Positions 44,272 through 52,201 of a DNA stretch of 64,000 nucleotides are shown piece after piece. Source of the stretch: Kitasatospora sp. MAA19. Lineage in GTDB: Bacteria > Actinomycetota > Actinomycetes > Streptomycetales > Streptomycetaceae. Below the pieces are notes generated by a model. That model was not told the origin of the DNA, ran no database searches, and was given only the letters and a program-made list of their open reading frames with translations. The DNA lies in contig NZ_JARXYZ010000019.1 of the NCBI RefSeq assembly GCF_029894125.1, positions 88,653 through 152,652 of the forward strand, in the 5' to 3' direction. The position numbers were made by a program, and so were the translations under genes. The number at the start of each line of letters is the position of its first letter. Positions within the stretch are counted from its first letter, which is position 1.

Positions 44272-45711
44272 GTGGCGCAACAGGGTGGGGCACGCGGGAG
44301 TCACGATCGTGCCGTGTCGGCCGCGCTGGCCGAGAACTTCCAGCAGGGGTGGGCCGATACGGGCCTGCAGCTGCCGCTCGTCCCCGGGGCGGCGTTCGCG
44401 GCCAAGCGCCGGGCGGCGCTGTCCGAGCGGTTCCCCGGCGAGCGGATCGTCATCCCGTCGGGTGGCCTCAAGGCCCGGAGCAACGACTTCGACTACACGT
44501 TCCGGCCGCACTCCGCGTTCATCCACCTCACCGCCGAGCAGGGCACCCAGGCCGTGCCCGACAGCGTCCTCGTCTTCGAGCCACTCGGCAACGGCCACGA
44601 GGTGACCCTCTTCACCCGGCCGCGCTCGCCGCGCGACGGCGGCCCGAACGGCGCGGAGTTCTACAGCTCCCGGCGGCACGGCGAGTTCTGGGTCGGCCGC
44701 CGCCGCACCCTCACGGAGACCTCCGACGCCTTCGGCCTGGCGGCCGCCGCCCGCGACGACCTGGAGCGGGCGCTCGCCGGGCGGGTCCCGACCCGGGTGC
44801 TGCGCGGCGAGGACGAGCTGGTCGACGCGCTGGTGCCGCCGGCCCGCGAGGCCGAGGCCGAACTGCTCACCTTCCTGTCGGAGTTGCGCCTGGTCAAGGA
44901 CGAGTGGGAGGTCGAGCAGCTGCGCACCGCGGTCGGCTCCACGGTCGCCGGCTTCCACGACGTCGTCGGTGAGCTGCGCACCGCCACGGGTCTGGCCCGG
45001 GGCGAGCGCTGGATCGAGGGCACCTTCAACCGGCGGGCCCGGCTGGACGGTTACGGCCTGGGCTTCGAGACCATCGCGGCGGCCGGCGCGCACGCCTGCG
45101 TCCTGCACTGGATGCACAACGACGGCCCGGTGCGGGACGGGGACCTGCTGCTGCTGGACGCCGGCGTCGAGGCGGACTCCTTCTACACCGGCGACGTCAC
45201 CCGCACGCTGCCGGTCAGCGGGCGCTTCACCGACGTCCAGCGCCGGTTCTACGACCTGGTCTTCGCCGCCCAGTCGGCGGGCATCGCCACCCTGCGGCCC
45301 GGCGCCCGGTTCGGCGACTTCCACGACGCCGCGATGCGCGTCATCGCCGAGGGCCTCGACGCCTGGGGCCTGCTGCCCGGCGGCGACGATCCGCTGGCCG
45401 CCGACTCCGCCCTGTACCGCCGGTTCACCGTCTGCGGCTCGGGCCACATGCTCGGCCTGGACTGCCACGACTGCGGCGCCGCCCGCAGCGAGGCGTACCT
45501 GGACGGCGTGCTGGAGCCCGGCCACGTCCTCACCGTCGAGCCCGGCCTGTACTTCCAGCCGGACGACCTGACGATCCCGGAGGAGCTGCGCGGCATCGGC
45601 ATCCGGATCGAGGACGACTTCCTCATCACGGACGACGGCGCGCTGTGCCTGTCCGCGGACCTGCCGCGCGGCGCGGACGAGGTCGAGGCGTGGATGGCGT
45701 CGCTGCGCTGA
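44272..45711 (+). CDS. Xaa-Pro aminopeptidase (aminopeptidase P), cluster-border paralogue
   Basis: A 479-residue M24 metallopeptidase that removes an N-terminal residue before proline. The N-terminal domain has FPGERIVIPSGGLKARSNDF and FRPHSAFIHLTAEQG; the pita-bread domain keeps all metal ligands: LLLDAGVEAD, YTGDVTRTLP, GSGHMLGLDCHD, LTVEPGLYF and GIRIEDDFL. GTG 44272 has GGAGG six bases upstream; an upstream in-frame GTG lies in the promoter and is rejected. A second close homologue starts beyond the right edge (63482 onward), so this copy looks like a paralogue kept with the pathway, possibly for resistance. Confidence 0.9.
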   Translation: MAQQGGARGSHDRAVSAALAENFQQGWADTGLQLPLVPGAAFAAKRRAALSERFPGERIVIPSGGLKARSNDFDYTFRPHSAFIHLTAEQGTQAVPDSVLVFEPLGNGHEVTLFTRPRSPRDGGPNGAEFYSSRRHGEFWVGRRRTLTETSDAFGLAAAARDDLERALAGRVPTRVLRGEDELVDALVPPAREAEAELLTFLSELRLVKDEWEVEQLRTAVGSTVAGFHDVVGELRTATGLARGERWIEGTFNRRARLDGYGLGFETIAAAGAHACVLHWMHNDGPVRDGDLLLLDAGVEADSFYTGDVTRTLPVSGRFTDVQRRFYDLVFAAQSAGIATLRPGARFGDFHDAAMRVIAEGLDAWGLLPGGDDPLAADSALYRRFTVCGSGHMLGLDCHDCGAARSEAYLDGVLEPGHVLTVEPGLYFQPDDLTIPEELRGIGIRIEDDFLITDDGALCLSADLPRGADEVEAWMASLR

Positions 45712-45731
45712 CCGCGCGCGGCCCGTCGGTG

Positions 45732-45755
45732 GCGCCCGCCCGCGAGGGCGGGCGC
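45732..45755. terminator. Bidirectional terminator I at the cluster's left convergence
   Basis: A perfect 10-bp stem (GCGCCCGCCC and complement) with a GCGA loop, just after the aminopeptidase stop. Confidence 0.8.
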
Positions 45756-45760
45756 ACCCA

Positions 45761-45801
45761 GCGGCCGGTGACGGGGGCCGCCTGCCCCCGTCATCGGCCG
45801 C
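45761..45801. terminator. Bidirectional terminator II, long hairpin
   Basis: A 17-bp stem (GCGGCCGGTGACGGGGG with its partner, one G-T pair) and a 7-base loop, directly before the ATP-grasp gene's stop. With terminator I it strongly insulates the two convergent transcripts. Confidence 0.85.
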
Positions 45802-45808
45802 CGCAGTT

Positions 45809-47134
45809 TCAGGCCGACTGCCAGCCGACCGTGCCCAGGATGCTCGAACCCGCCGTCCCCGGTGCGGCGTTGCCCGGGGCGGGGACGTCGTAGCGCAGCG
45901 GGCAGCCGGCCATCCGGCCGCCCACGATGAGCGGGCCGAACACCGCGCCGGTGGACAGGCTCAGGAACTCGCCGCTGTCGCCGTCGAAGACGTCCGCGGC
46001 GATCCCGGTGCTGTGGACGGCCTCCTGGGCTATCCAGGTGCCGGCCGCCGCGGCCTTGGCGATGATCGCCTCCCACTCGGCCGCGCCGGTCCTGAAGCCG
46101 AGGTGCACGTCGGCGTTCTGGTCCCCGTCGGACCGCTTCAGGACGAAGTCCTCCCGGCGCTGCACCAGCAGGTCGGTCAACTTCCGGCGCTCCCCCTCGA
46201 ACTCCACCTGCTCCTCCCGGATGCTCCGCGACCAGGGGACGTACTGCCGGACGAGCTCCCGGTCCTGGTCGGTCATCCAGTCCTGCCCGGTGGACAGCAC
46301 CGCGAAGAGCTGCTTGTTCGCCGCCTGGTAGGAGCTCTGCGGCGTCAGCACCGTGGCGCCGCACTTCCTGATGGCGAGCAGCTGCTCGGCGTCCCGGCCG
46401 GCGTCGAGCCATTCCTGCGGCACGACCCGCTCCAGCACCAGCGGGAACTCGTCCCGGCGGGTGGCGAGGGCGTCGACGAACTCGTCCGTGTCGAAGTACT
46501 CCGCGGCGATCCCGCCCCTGCGCAGGACGTCGATCTCGATCTCGTAGTACCTGCGGTCCTGGATGCCGACGTCGGGCAGGTAGCCGATGAGCGCCACCCG
46601 CGGGTCCAGGCCGTAGTCGTCGAGGACCCCGCGCAGCAGCTCGTTGCGCGCCGCCATGGGGTCGCCGAGGGTGAGGGAGGCCGCCACCCGCCCGGGCAGC
46701 AGTTGGCGCCACAGGTCGTTGAGCAGGTGGGTGAAGACCTGGCCGCCGGTGGCCGCGCAGAAGTTGAACTCGATGAACTTCCAGCCGGATTCGGTCAGGA
46801 TGACGTCCGGCCGCCCGATGGCCGTCGCGTACGCCCGCTCGAACTCCTCGTCCGCGTAGAAGCCGGTCAGCCGCTCGTCGAGGCCCAGGGCCCGGTGCCG
46901 GGCCAGGCAGTCCTCGCCCAGGCTCCAGGCGGCCCGCCGCAGCAGCTCGGCGAGCCGGGTGGCCGCGCTCTCCAGTTCGGCGCCGCGCGCGGCCGGCAGG
47001 ACGACGGGCCCGGCGGGGCTGATCCGGTCGAACCAGAAGGTCCGGAAGCCCCGGAACTGGTGGTCCAGCGCGTTGAGCAGCAGCCGGGGATCGGTCACGG
47101 TGGCCGTGTTCGGGGCCGTGGGTCTGTGTTCCAT
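45809..47134 (-). CDS. ATP-grasp ligase-like protein, candidate peptide ligase
   Basis: A 441-residue protein, last of the 12-gene run. The region FVLKRSDGDQNADVHLGFRT has the lysine and glycine-rich loop of an ATP-grasp fold and TWIAQEAVHSTGIAADVFDG provides the W/I-x-x-Q-E-x-V adenine-binding element; DVILTESGWKFIEFNFCAAT near residue 110 has the E-x-N metal-binding pair. The domain order recalls circularly permuted ATP-grasp enzymes. ATP-grasp ligases join carboxylates and amines, and a PGM1-type member is part of the ketomemicin pathway. I infer that it attaches an amino acid to the pseudodipeptide. Start ATG has a purine-rich site upstream. Confidence 0.65.
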   Translation of the reverse strand: MEHRPTAPNTATVTDPRLLLNALDHQFRGFRTFWFDRISPAGPVVLPAARGAELESAATRLAELLRRAAWSLGEDCLARHRALGLDERLTGFYADEEFERAYATAIGRPDVILTESGWKFIEFNFCAATGGQVFTHLLNDLWRQLLPGRVAASLTLGDPMAARNELLRGVLDDYGLDPRVALIGYLPDVGIQDRRYYEIEIDVLRRGGIAAEYFDTDEFVDALATRRDEFPLVLERVVPQEWLDAGRDAEQLLAIRKCGATVLTPQSSYQAANKQLFAVLSTGQDWMTDQDRELVRQYVPWSRSIREEQVEFEGERRKLTDLLVQRREDFVLKRSDGDQNADVHLGFRTGAAEWEAIIAKAAAAGTWIAQEAVHSTGIAADVFDGDSGEFLSLSTGAVFGPLIVGGRMAGCPLRYDVPAPGNAAPGTAGSSILGTVGWQSA

Positions 47135-47200
47135 GGTTGTGCACTCCTGGGAGAGGGTTGGAGCGTGTCCGGCCTAGGACGTGTCCGGCCTGGCCGGTCG

Positions 47201-47228
47201 GGACAGGACGGTCAGGACAGGACGGTCA
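47201..47228. repeat. 14-bp tandem duplication over the M24 stop codon
   Basis: GGACAGGACGGTCA is present twice head to tail (47201-47214, 47215-47228). On the minus strand it encodes the final DLTVLS and the TGA of the prolidase-like gene. A shorter pair, GTGTCCGGCCT (47165 and 47181), lies next to it. Confidence 0.75.
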
Positions 47229-48327
47229 GGTCGCGGCCCGTGCGGTTGAGCCGCTCGCCCCCGTCGTCGGTGCAGATCACGATGTCCTCGATCCGGGCCC
47301 CGAACCGCCCGGGCAGGTAGATGCCGGGCTCGACGGAGAACGCCATCCCGGGCTCCAGCGGCAGCTCGGAGCCGGTCACGATGTACGGGTCCTCGTGGCC
47401 TTCCAGGCCGATGCCGTGCCCGGTGCGGTGGATGAAGTCCGGGCCGAAGCCCGCGTCGGTGATCAGGTCCCGGCCGACCGCGTCGAGCCCTCCGGCGGTG
47501 ACGCCCGGCCGCACGGAGTCGGTCTGCAGGCGCTGGGCGGCCAGCAGCACCTCGTGCAGGCGCAGGTAGTCCGGCGACGGCTCGCCCAGCACGTAGGTGC
47601 GGGTGGAGTCGGAGCAGTAGCCGTCCTCGGTGGTGCCGCCGATGTCGACCACGACGGGGTCGCCGTACCCGATCACCCGGTCGGACAGGTCGTGGTGCGC
47701 GCTGGCGCTGTTGGGCCCGGAGCCGACGATGACGAAGCTCACCCGGACATGGCCCTCGGCGAGGATCGCCTCGGCGATGTCCCGGCCGACCTCGCGCTCG
47801 GTGCGCCCGGGCCGCAGCCACTCGCCCATCCGGGCGTGCACCCGGTCGATGGCGTCCCCGGCCCGGCGCAGCGCCTCGACCTCGGCCGGACCCTTGCGGA
47901 CCCGCAGCGGGTTCAGCACCTGCCCGGCGAGCTCCTGGCGGGCGCCGGGCAGCGCGGCGCGGAAGGCCACCGCCTTCTCGGCCCACATCCGGTTGTCCAC
48001 CCCGACGCGATCGGTGCGGCGGGACAGCCGGGCGGCGACGAGGGCGTACGGGTCCTCCGTCTCGGCCCAGCCGACGATCTCGATGCCGAGACCGCCGGCC
48101 GGCGAGGCGTGCGCGGCGGCCCGCTCCAACTCCGGCACCACGAGGAGGGGTTCACCGTCCGCGGGCAGCACGAGACAGGTGAGCCGTTCCAGCGGCTTGG
48201 CGTCGTAGCCGGTGAGGTAGCGCAGGTCGGCGCCCGGGCTGACCAGCAGTGCGTCCAGCCCTGCCTGCGCGGTGGCCTGGGCGGCGGTCGCCAGCCGGTC
48301 GGCGCCGTAGAGGTCGCTCGTGGTCAC
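47212..48327 (-). CDS. Prolidase-like M24 metallopeptidase within the cluster
   Basis: A 371-residue pita-bread protein. A creatinase-like N-terminal domain (LLVSPGADLRYLTGYDAKPL) precedes a catalytic domain with the complete metal site: VVVDIGGTTEDGYCSDSTRT, FIHRTGHGIGLEGHEDPYI, FSVEPGIYLPG and GARIEDIVICT. Family members are Xaa-Pro dipeptidases or related hydrolases. GTG start with GGAGGAG upstream. Inside a pseudopeptide pathway it may trim or mature the product, or give resistance. The C-terminus is set by a 14-bp tandem duplication that covers the stop codon. Confidence 0.85.
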   Translation of the reverse strand: MTTSDLYGADRLATAAQATAQAGLDALLVSPGADLRYLTGYDAKPLERLTCLVLPADGEPLLVVPELERAAAHASPAGGLGIEIVGWAETEDPYALVAARLSRRTDRVGVDNRMWAEKAVAFRAALPGARQELAGQVLNPLRVRKGPAEVEALRRAGDAIDRVHARMGEWLRPGRTEREVGRDIAEAILAEGHVRVSFVIVGSGPNSASAHHDLSDRVIGYGDPVVVDIGGTTEDGYCSDSTRTYVLGEPSPDYLRLHEVLLAAQRLQTDSVRPGVTAGGLDAVGRDLITDAGFGPDFIHRTGHGIGLEGHEDPYIVTGSELPLEPGMAFSVEPGIYLPGRFGARIEDIVICTDDGGERLNRTGRDLTVLS

Positions 48328-48374
48328 TGGTGCTCCTCCGTCATGGTTGTCCGTCACGGGTTCGCCGCCATGGT

Positions 48375-49856
48375 TCAGGCCGTGGCGTGGCGGTCGTCGG
48401 GCGCGCCCGTGGTCAGGGCGGGCCGGGTGCCGCGTCGGCCGAACTCGGCCTCCAGCGCCGTGCCGGCCCGGAACAGGCCCGCCTCGCCGAACCTGGGTCC
48501 GACCAGCTGCACCCCGATCGGCAGGCCGTTGCCGGCGAACCCGAGCGGCAGGGACATGGCCGGGTGCCCGGTGAGCGCGAACGGGATGGTCTGCATGTCG
48601 TTGGCCAGCCGCGGCGGCGGCCAGTCGAGCGGGAAGGCGTCGAAGCGGGCCGCGGTGGTCTGCCCGCAGGCGGTGATCAGCACGTCGTGGTCGGCGAAGA
48701 CCCGCTGGTCGAGCGCCTCGGTGAGCCGGCGGCGCAGCTCCATCGCGCGCAGCAGGTCCGCGGCGCCGACCCCGGCGCCGGGCAGCAGCTTCTGGTAGGT
48801 GATGCGGCCGAACTTCCGCGGCTCCTCGCGCAGGTTCCGCTCGTGCGTGGCGAAGCCCTCGGCGGCCATGACGATCCGGCCGCAGGCGTTGAACAGTTCG
48901 TACGCCGGCAGCTTGCACTCCTCGACGATCGCGCCGAGGCCCTCCAGGTGGGCCAGGGCCCGTTCGATGCCCTCGGTGATCTCCGGCAGGGTCTCGGGGT
49001 CGTGGGCGTACCAGGCGCTCGAATAGGCCACCCGCAGGCCCTTCACGTCCCCGGTCAGGCCGCCGAGGTAGTCCGGCGCGGGTGCGTCGCGGGTGCGCGG
49101 GTCGCGCGGGTCGGGCCCGGCGACGGCCTGGAGCGCGGCGGCGGTGTCGGCCACCGTCCAGCCCAGCGGCCCGAAGTGGTCCATGGTGGGCGCCAGCGGG
49201 GTGGCGCCGTGTCCGGACACCAGGCCGTAGGTGGGCTTCAGGCCGACCGTCCCGCAGTGGAACGCCGGGCCGCGCATCGAGCCGGCGGTGTCGGACCCGA
49301 ACGCGACGCGCAGGAACCCGGCGGCCACCGCGACGCCCGCCCCCGACGAGGAGCCGCTGGGGATGTGCTCGGTGTGCCACGGGTTGCGCGCCGGCGGGAA
49401 GGGCAGGTCCGGGCTCGGCCCGCCCATCGCGAACTCGTAGGTGGCCAGCTTGCCCAGCAGCACGCCGCCGCCGGCCCGCAGCCGTTCCTCCACGGCGCTG
49501 TCCCCGGCGGCGACGTCCGAGACGGTCAGCCGGGACTGGTTGGTGGTGGGCAGGCCCTCGGCGTCGAAGATGTCCTTCAGCGCGTACGGGATGCCGTGCA
49601 GCGGGCCGCGGTCGAGGCCGCCGCGCAGCTCCCGGTCGGCCTGCCGGGCGCGCTCCAGGGCCTGGTCGCGGGTGACCAGCACGAAGGAGTGCAGCGCCGC
49701 GTCGTGGGCCTCGATCAGGCCCAGCGCGTGCTCGGCCAGTTGCACCGAGGTGATCTCCCCGGAGCGCAGCAGCGCTCCGGCCTGTGCGACGGTCAGCTCG
49801 GCGAGGTCGCCGGGCCCGGTGGCGTCGGTCCCGGACATCGCGTCGGTCTCAGACAT
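48375..49856 (-). CDS. Amidase-signature hydrolase (AtzE-like)
   Basis: A 493-residue amidase. The Ser-cisSer-Lys triad is visible: LHGIPYALKDIFDAEG with the lysine, PSGSSSGAGVAVAAGF with the cis-serine, and FGSDTAGSMRGPAFHCGTVG with the nucleophile. The usual GSDTGGSIR is GSDTAGSMR here. The start overlaps the preceding small gene by eight bases; an AtzG-like subunit next to an AtzE-like amidase is the known arrangement for bipartite amidases. In this pathway it may hydrolyse an amide (for example an asparagine/glutamine-like or N-acyl group). Confidence 0.85.
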   Translation of the reverse strand: MSETDAMSGTDATGPGDLAELTVAQAGALLRSGEITSVQLAEHALGLIEAHDAALHSFVLVTRDQALERARQADRELRGGLDRGPLHGIPYALKDIFDAEGLPTTNQSRLTVSDVAAGDSAVEERLRAGGGVLLGKLATYEFAMGGPSPDLPFPPARNPWHTEHIPSGSSSGAGVAVAAGFLRVAFGSDTAGSMRGPAFHCGTVGLKPTYGLVSGHGATPLAPTMDHFGPLGWTVADTAAALQAVAGPDPRDPRTRDAPAPDYLGGLTGDVKGLRVAYSSAWYAHDPETLPEITEGIERALAHLEGLGAIVEECKLPAYELFNACGRIVMAAEGFATHERNLREEPRKFGRITYQKLLPGAGVGAADLLRAMELRRRLTEALDQRVFADHDVLITACGQTTAARFDAFPLDWPPPRLANDMQTIPFALTGHPAMSLPLGFAGNGLPIGVQLVGPRFGEAGLFRAGTALEAEFGRRGTRPALTTGAPDDRHATA

Positions 49857-50055
49857 CGCAGGTCTCCACGGTGCGCAGCAGCTCCATCATCGCCCGCATC
49901 GGGCGGTAGCCGGCCAGGACGCCGGGCGCCAGGTCGGACGGCATCTCGATGCCGAGGCGTGCGAGGACGGAGGCGAACTCCCGGTCCGCGGTCTCGGCCG
50001 GGGACGGCTCGGTGCCGTGCGCTCCGGTGTCCTCTTCCTTGCCGTCGTGTGCCAC
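49849..50055 (-). CDS. AtzG-like (DUF4089) small amidase subunit
   Basis: A 68-residue protein. After a Glu/Asp-rich start, ADREFASVLARLGIEMPSDL then APGVLAGYRPMRAMMELLRTVE has the pattern of AtzG/DUF4089 proteins, short GatC-like helical subunits that wrap their partner amidase. GTG start with GGGAAG upstream. It overlaps the amidase gene by eight bases, supporting a stable complex. It is missed if only ATG starts are considered. Confidence 0.65.
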   Translation of the reverse strand: MAHDGKEEDTGAHGTEPSPAETADREFASVLARLGIEMPSDLAPGVLAGYRPMRAMMELLRTVETCDV

Positions 50056-50078
50056 GTGCGGTCTTCCCTTCGGTACGT

Positions 50079-50978
50079 TCAGCGGTGCGGGTGCCCGACC
50101 AGGTGGGCGCAGGTGATGAGGTCGAGCGAGGCGTGGCCGGTGGAGCTGAAGACGGTCGGGCGCGCGTCGAGCCCGGTGTGCTCGCCGCTCTCCAGGGACG
50201 TGAGGTCGATCGCCGTCCGGTGGATCTCGCCGGCCTCGGCGACGGCGATCCCGATGTCCTCGACGACGACCGTGACGGCGGCCAGCAGCGTGTGCGGGAG
50301 CTCCCGCGACTGCGTGGTGTGCGCGCCCATGCAGTTGATGTGCACGTGCTCCGGCAGGTCGGTGGAGATCGGCAGCGGGAGTACGGACGTCGTCGCCGTG
50401 GAGACGACGTCCGCTCCCGCCGTGGCCTCCTCGGCGGAGGCGCAGACCACGGCCCGGGCCGCTCCGGCGGCCCTGATCCGCTCGCACAGCGCCTCGGCGT
50501 TGGCGGTGGTGCGGGAGTGCACCCGCACCTGCGTGATCTCCCGCACCGCCGCGACGCCGAGGTACTGCTGCCAGGCCTGCACCCCGGACCCGACGATGCC
50601 GAGGACGGAACTGTCCGGGGCCGCGCAGCGGTCGGTGACCACGGCGGTGACGGCGGCGCACTTGAGGTCGGTGACGGCCGCGCCGTCCAGCACCGCCAGC
50701 AGGTCCCCCGTGCCGGTGGAGAACACCGGGACCACGGAGGTCACGGTCGGCCCCGGCCCGTCGGTGATGGTGGCGGTCTTGGAGATGTAGAGCCCGAAGT
50801 CCCCGGAGACGGCGGGCATCGCCAGGAACTTGGCGCCGTGCTCGTCCTCGACGACCTGCCGCAGCGGCACGGCCATCCGCCGTACCGCGCCGCTGCGCAG
50901 GCCCGTCCGCATCAGCTCGGCGACGGCTCGGACGTCGTCGAGGGAGTGCTGCGGCTGTTCGGTGCGGTCGAGGGTCAC
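50079..50978 (-). CDS. Ornithine cyclodeaminase/mu-crystallin-like NAD(P)-dependent reductase
   Basis: A 299-residue protein. KTATITDGPGPTVTSVVPVF and LLAVLDGAAVTDLKCAAVTA match the family's substrate domain (usual DG-x-x-L/I-T-x-x-R-T; here T-D-L-K-C replaces the common T-x-x-R-T). The Rossmann loop VLGIVGSGVQAWQQYLGVAA is clear. True cyclodeaminases form proline; many relatives are imine, ketimine or enone reductases. GTG start overlaps the alpha-oxoamine synthase stop by four bases. I infer that it reduces an intermediate made by that synthase. The altered substrate motif argues against a plain ornithine cyclodeaminase. Confidence 0.75.
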   Translation of the reverse strand: MTLDRTEQPQHSLDDVRAVAELMRTGLRSGAVRRMAVPLRQVVEDEHGAKFLAMPAVSGDFGLYISKTATITDGPGPTVTSVVPVFSTGTGDLLAVLDGAAVTDLKCAAVTAVVTDRCAAPDSSVLGIVGSGVQAWQQYLGVAAVREITQVRVHSRTTANAEALCERIRAAGAARAVVCASAEEATAGADVVSTATTSVLPLPISTDLPEHVHINCMGAHTTQSRELPHTLLAAVTVVVEDIGIAVAEAGEIHRTAIDLTSLESGEHTGLDARPTVFSSTGHASLDLITCAHLVGHPHR

Positions 50979-52201
50979 CCGAGCCCTGCCAGGACGTCCA
51001 GCAGGTCGCCCGCGAACCGCTCGGTCAGCTCCGTCGGCATGTCGCCGCGCAGCATCATCCGGACGCCGGCCTGGCCCTGCGCCACGATCGGGAAGAACAT
51101 CGCGGAGCAGTAGTAGCCGCGCTCGTAGAGCTCGGTGGACAGCCGCACCGCGCGGTCGTTGTCGCCGGTCACCACGAACTTGATGTGCGAGCCGGTGCCG
51201 CGCAGGCCGTGGCCGCTCAGCCGTTCGTCGAACAGCTCGATGTTCCGGGCGAGTTGACGCTGACGCAGGCCCAGCTCGGGGCTGCGGTGGACCTCCAGGG
51301 CGCCCAGGGTGGTGCCGACCGCGGCGGTCCGCAGCCCCTGCGACCAGGCCAGCGGCCCGGAGCGGTAGAGGAACTCGAAGACGTCGCGGTCGCCGATCAT
51401 CGCGATGCCGCCGGTGCTGCCGAACGCCTTGGCGATCGACGCGACGATGATCGTGCGGGAGTCGAGCTCGTCGAAGACCGTGCGCGCGTAGCCCCCGCCG
51501 CCTTCGCCCACCGCGGACATCGCGTGCGAGTCGTCCAGGTAGACGAACATGCCGTAGCGGTCCTGCAGGGCCTTGATGCCTTCCAGGTCCGCCGTGCCGC
51601 CGACGGAGTAGGCGCCTTCACAGACGTAGGCGACCCGCGGGTACCGCTTGCAGATGTCCTCCAGGTACTCCATGTCGTTGTGCGGACAGGTCAGGACCAG
51701 CGTCTCGTCGGCGATGATCGGCTTGAGGAAGTTCATCGAGAAGTGCGCGAACCGGTCGAAGACCACGACGAGGGGCTCGCCGTCCGTCAGGTGCCCGGAG
51801 GCCAGCAGCGGCAGGATCGCCGCGCTCAGCACCCCGCACGACACCGACGGCAGCACGTGGGTGCCGAAGTGCTCGGCCAGCTCCTCCTCCAGCCGCTCCA
51901 TGATGCCCAGGCGGATCCGGAACTCGCCCATGGACAGGCCGGTGATCTGCTCCTCGGCCAGCGCGGCGCGCCCGGCCTCGACCACCGTCGGGTGGCTGTT
52001 GAGCCCCAGGTAGGAGCACGAGGACAGGTTGGTGAACTCGTGTCCGGTGTGGATCTCGCGCAGCCGGTTCTGGCCGTCGACGGCCTCGACCACCAGCCCG
52101 AGCATCCCGTGCTTCTGGGACAGGCCCCAGGCGGCCTCGCTGGCCGGCACCATCTTCGCGTTGTTCCGGTACCGGTGCGGGCCGGTGATGTCCTCGCTCA
52201 T
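50975..52201 (-). CDS. Alpha-oxoamine synthase (glycine C-acetyltransferase/KBL-like)
   Basis: A 408-residue fold-type I PLP enzyme that condenses an amino acid with an acyl-CoA, with loss of CO2, to give an alpha-amino ketone. TNLSSCSYLGLNSHPTVVEA is the N-terminal family signature; MFVYLDDSHAMSAVGEGGGG holds the PLP aspartate and histidine (D223, H226), and IIVASIAKAFGSTGG the Schiff-base lysine (K258). It is diverged from BioF, Kbl and HemA (S-I-A-K-A-F-G-S instead of F-S-K-A-x-G-G). No biotin or haem genes are near. In the ketomemicin pathway such an enzyme makes the carbonylmethylene bond. ATGA overlap with the upstream hydrolase gene. Confidence 0.85.
   Translation of the reverse strand: MSEDITGPHRYRNNAKMVPASEAAWGLSQKHGMLGLVVEAVDGQNRLREIHTGHEFTNLSSCSYLGLNSHPTVVEAGRAALAEEQITGLSMGEFRIRLGIMERLEEELAEHFGTHVLPSVSCGVLSAAILPLLASGHLTDGEPLVVVFDRFAHFSMNFLKPIIADETLVLTCPHNDMEYLEDICKRYPRVAYVCEGAYSVGGTADLEGIKALQDRYGMFVYLDDSHAMSAVGEGGGGYARTVFDELDSRTIIVASIAKAFGSTGGIAMIGDRDVFEFLYRSGPLAWSQGLRTAAVGTTLGALEVHRSPELGLRQRQLARNIELFDERLSGHGLRGTGSHIKFVVTGDNDRAVRLSTELYERGYYCSAMFFPIVAQGQAGVRMMLRGDMPTELTERFAGDLLDVLAGLG

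Noticed and set aside
50079..50978. Plain ornithine cyclodeaminase making proline
   Set aside because: The substrate motif differs (TDLKC for T-x-x-R-T) and the coupling with the synthase suggests a reductase role; not excluded.
50975..52201. BioF, Kbl or HemA identity for the alpha-oxoamine synthase
   Set aside because: No biotin, threonine-dehydrogenase or haem genes nearby, and the PLP-lysine region is diverged.
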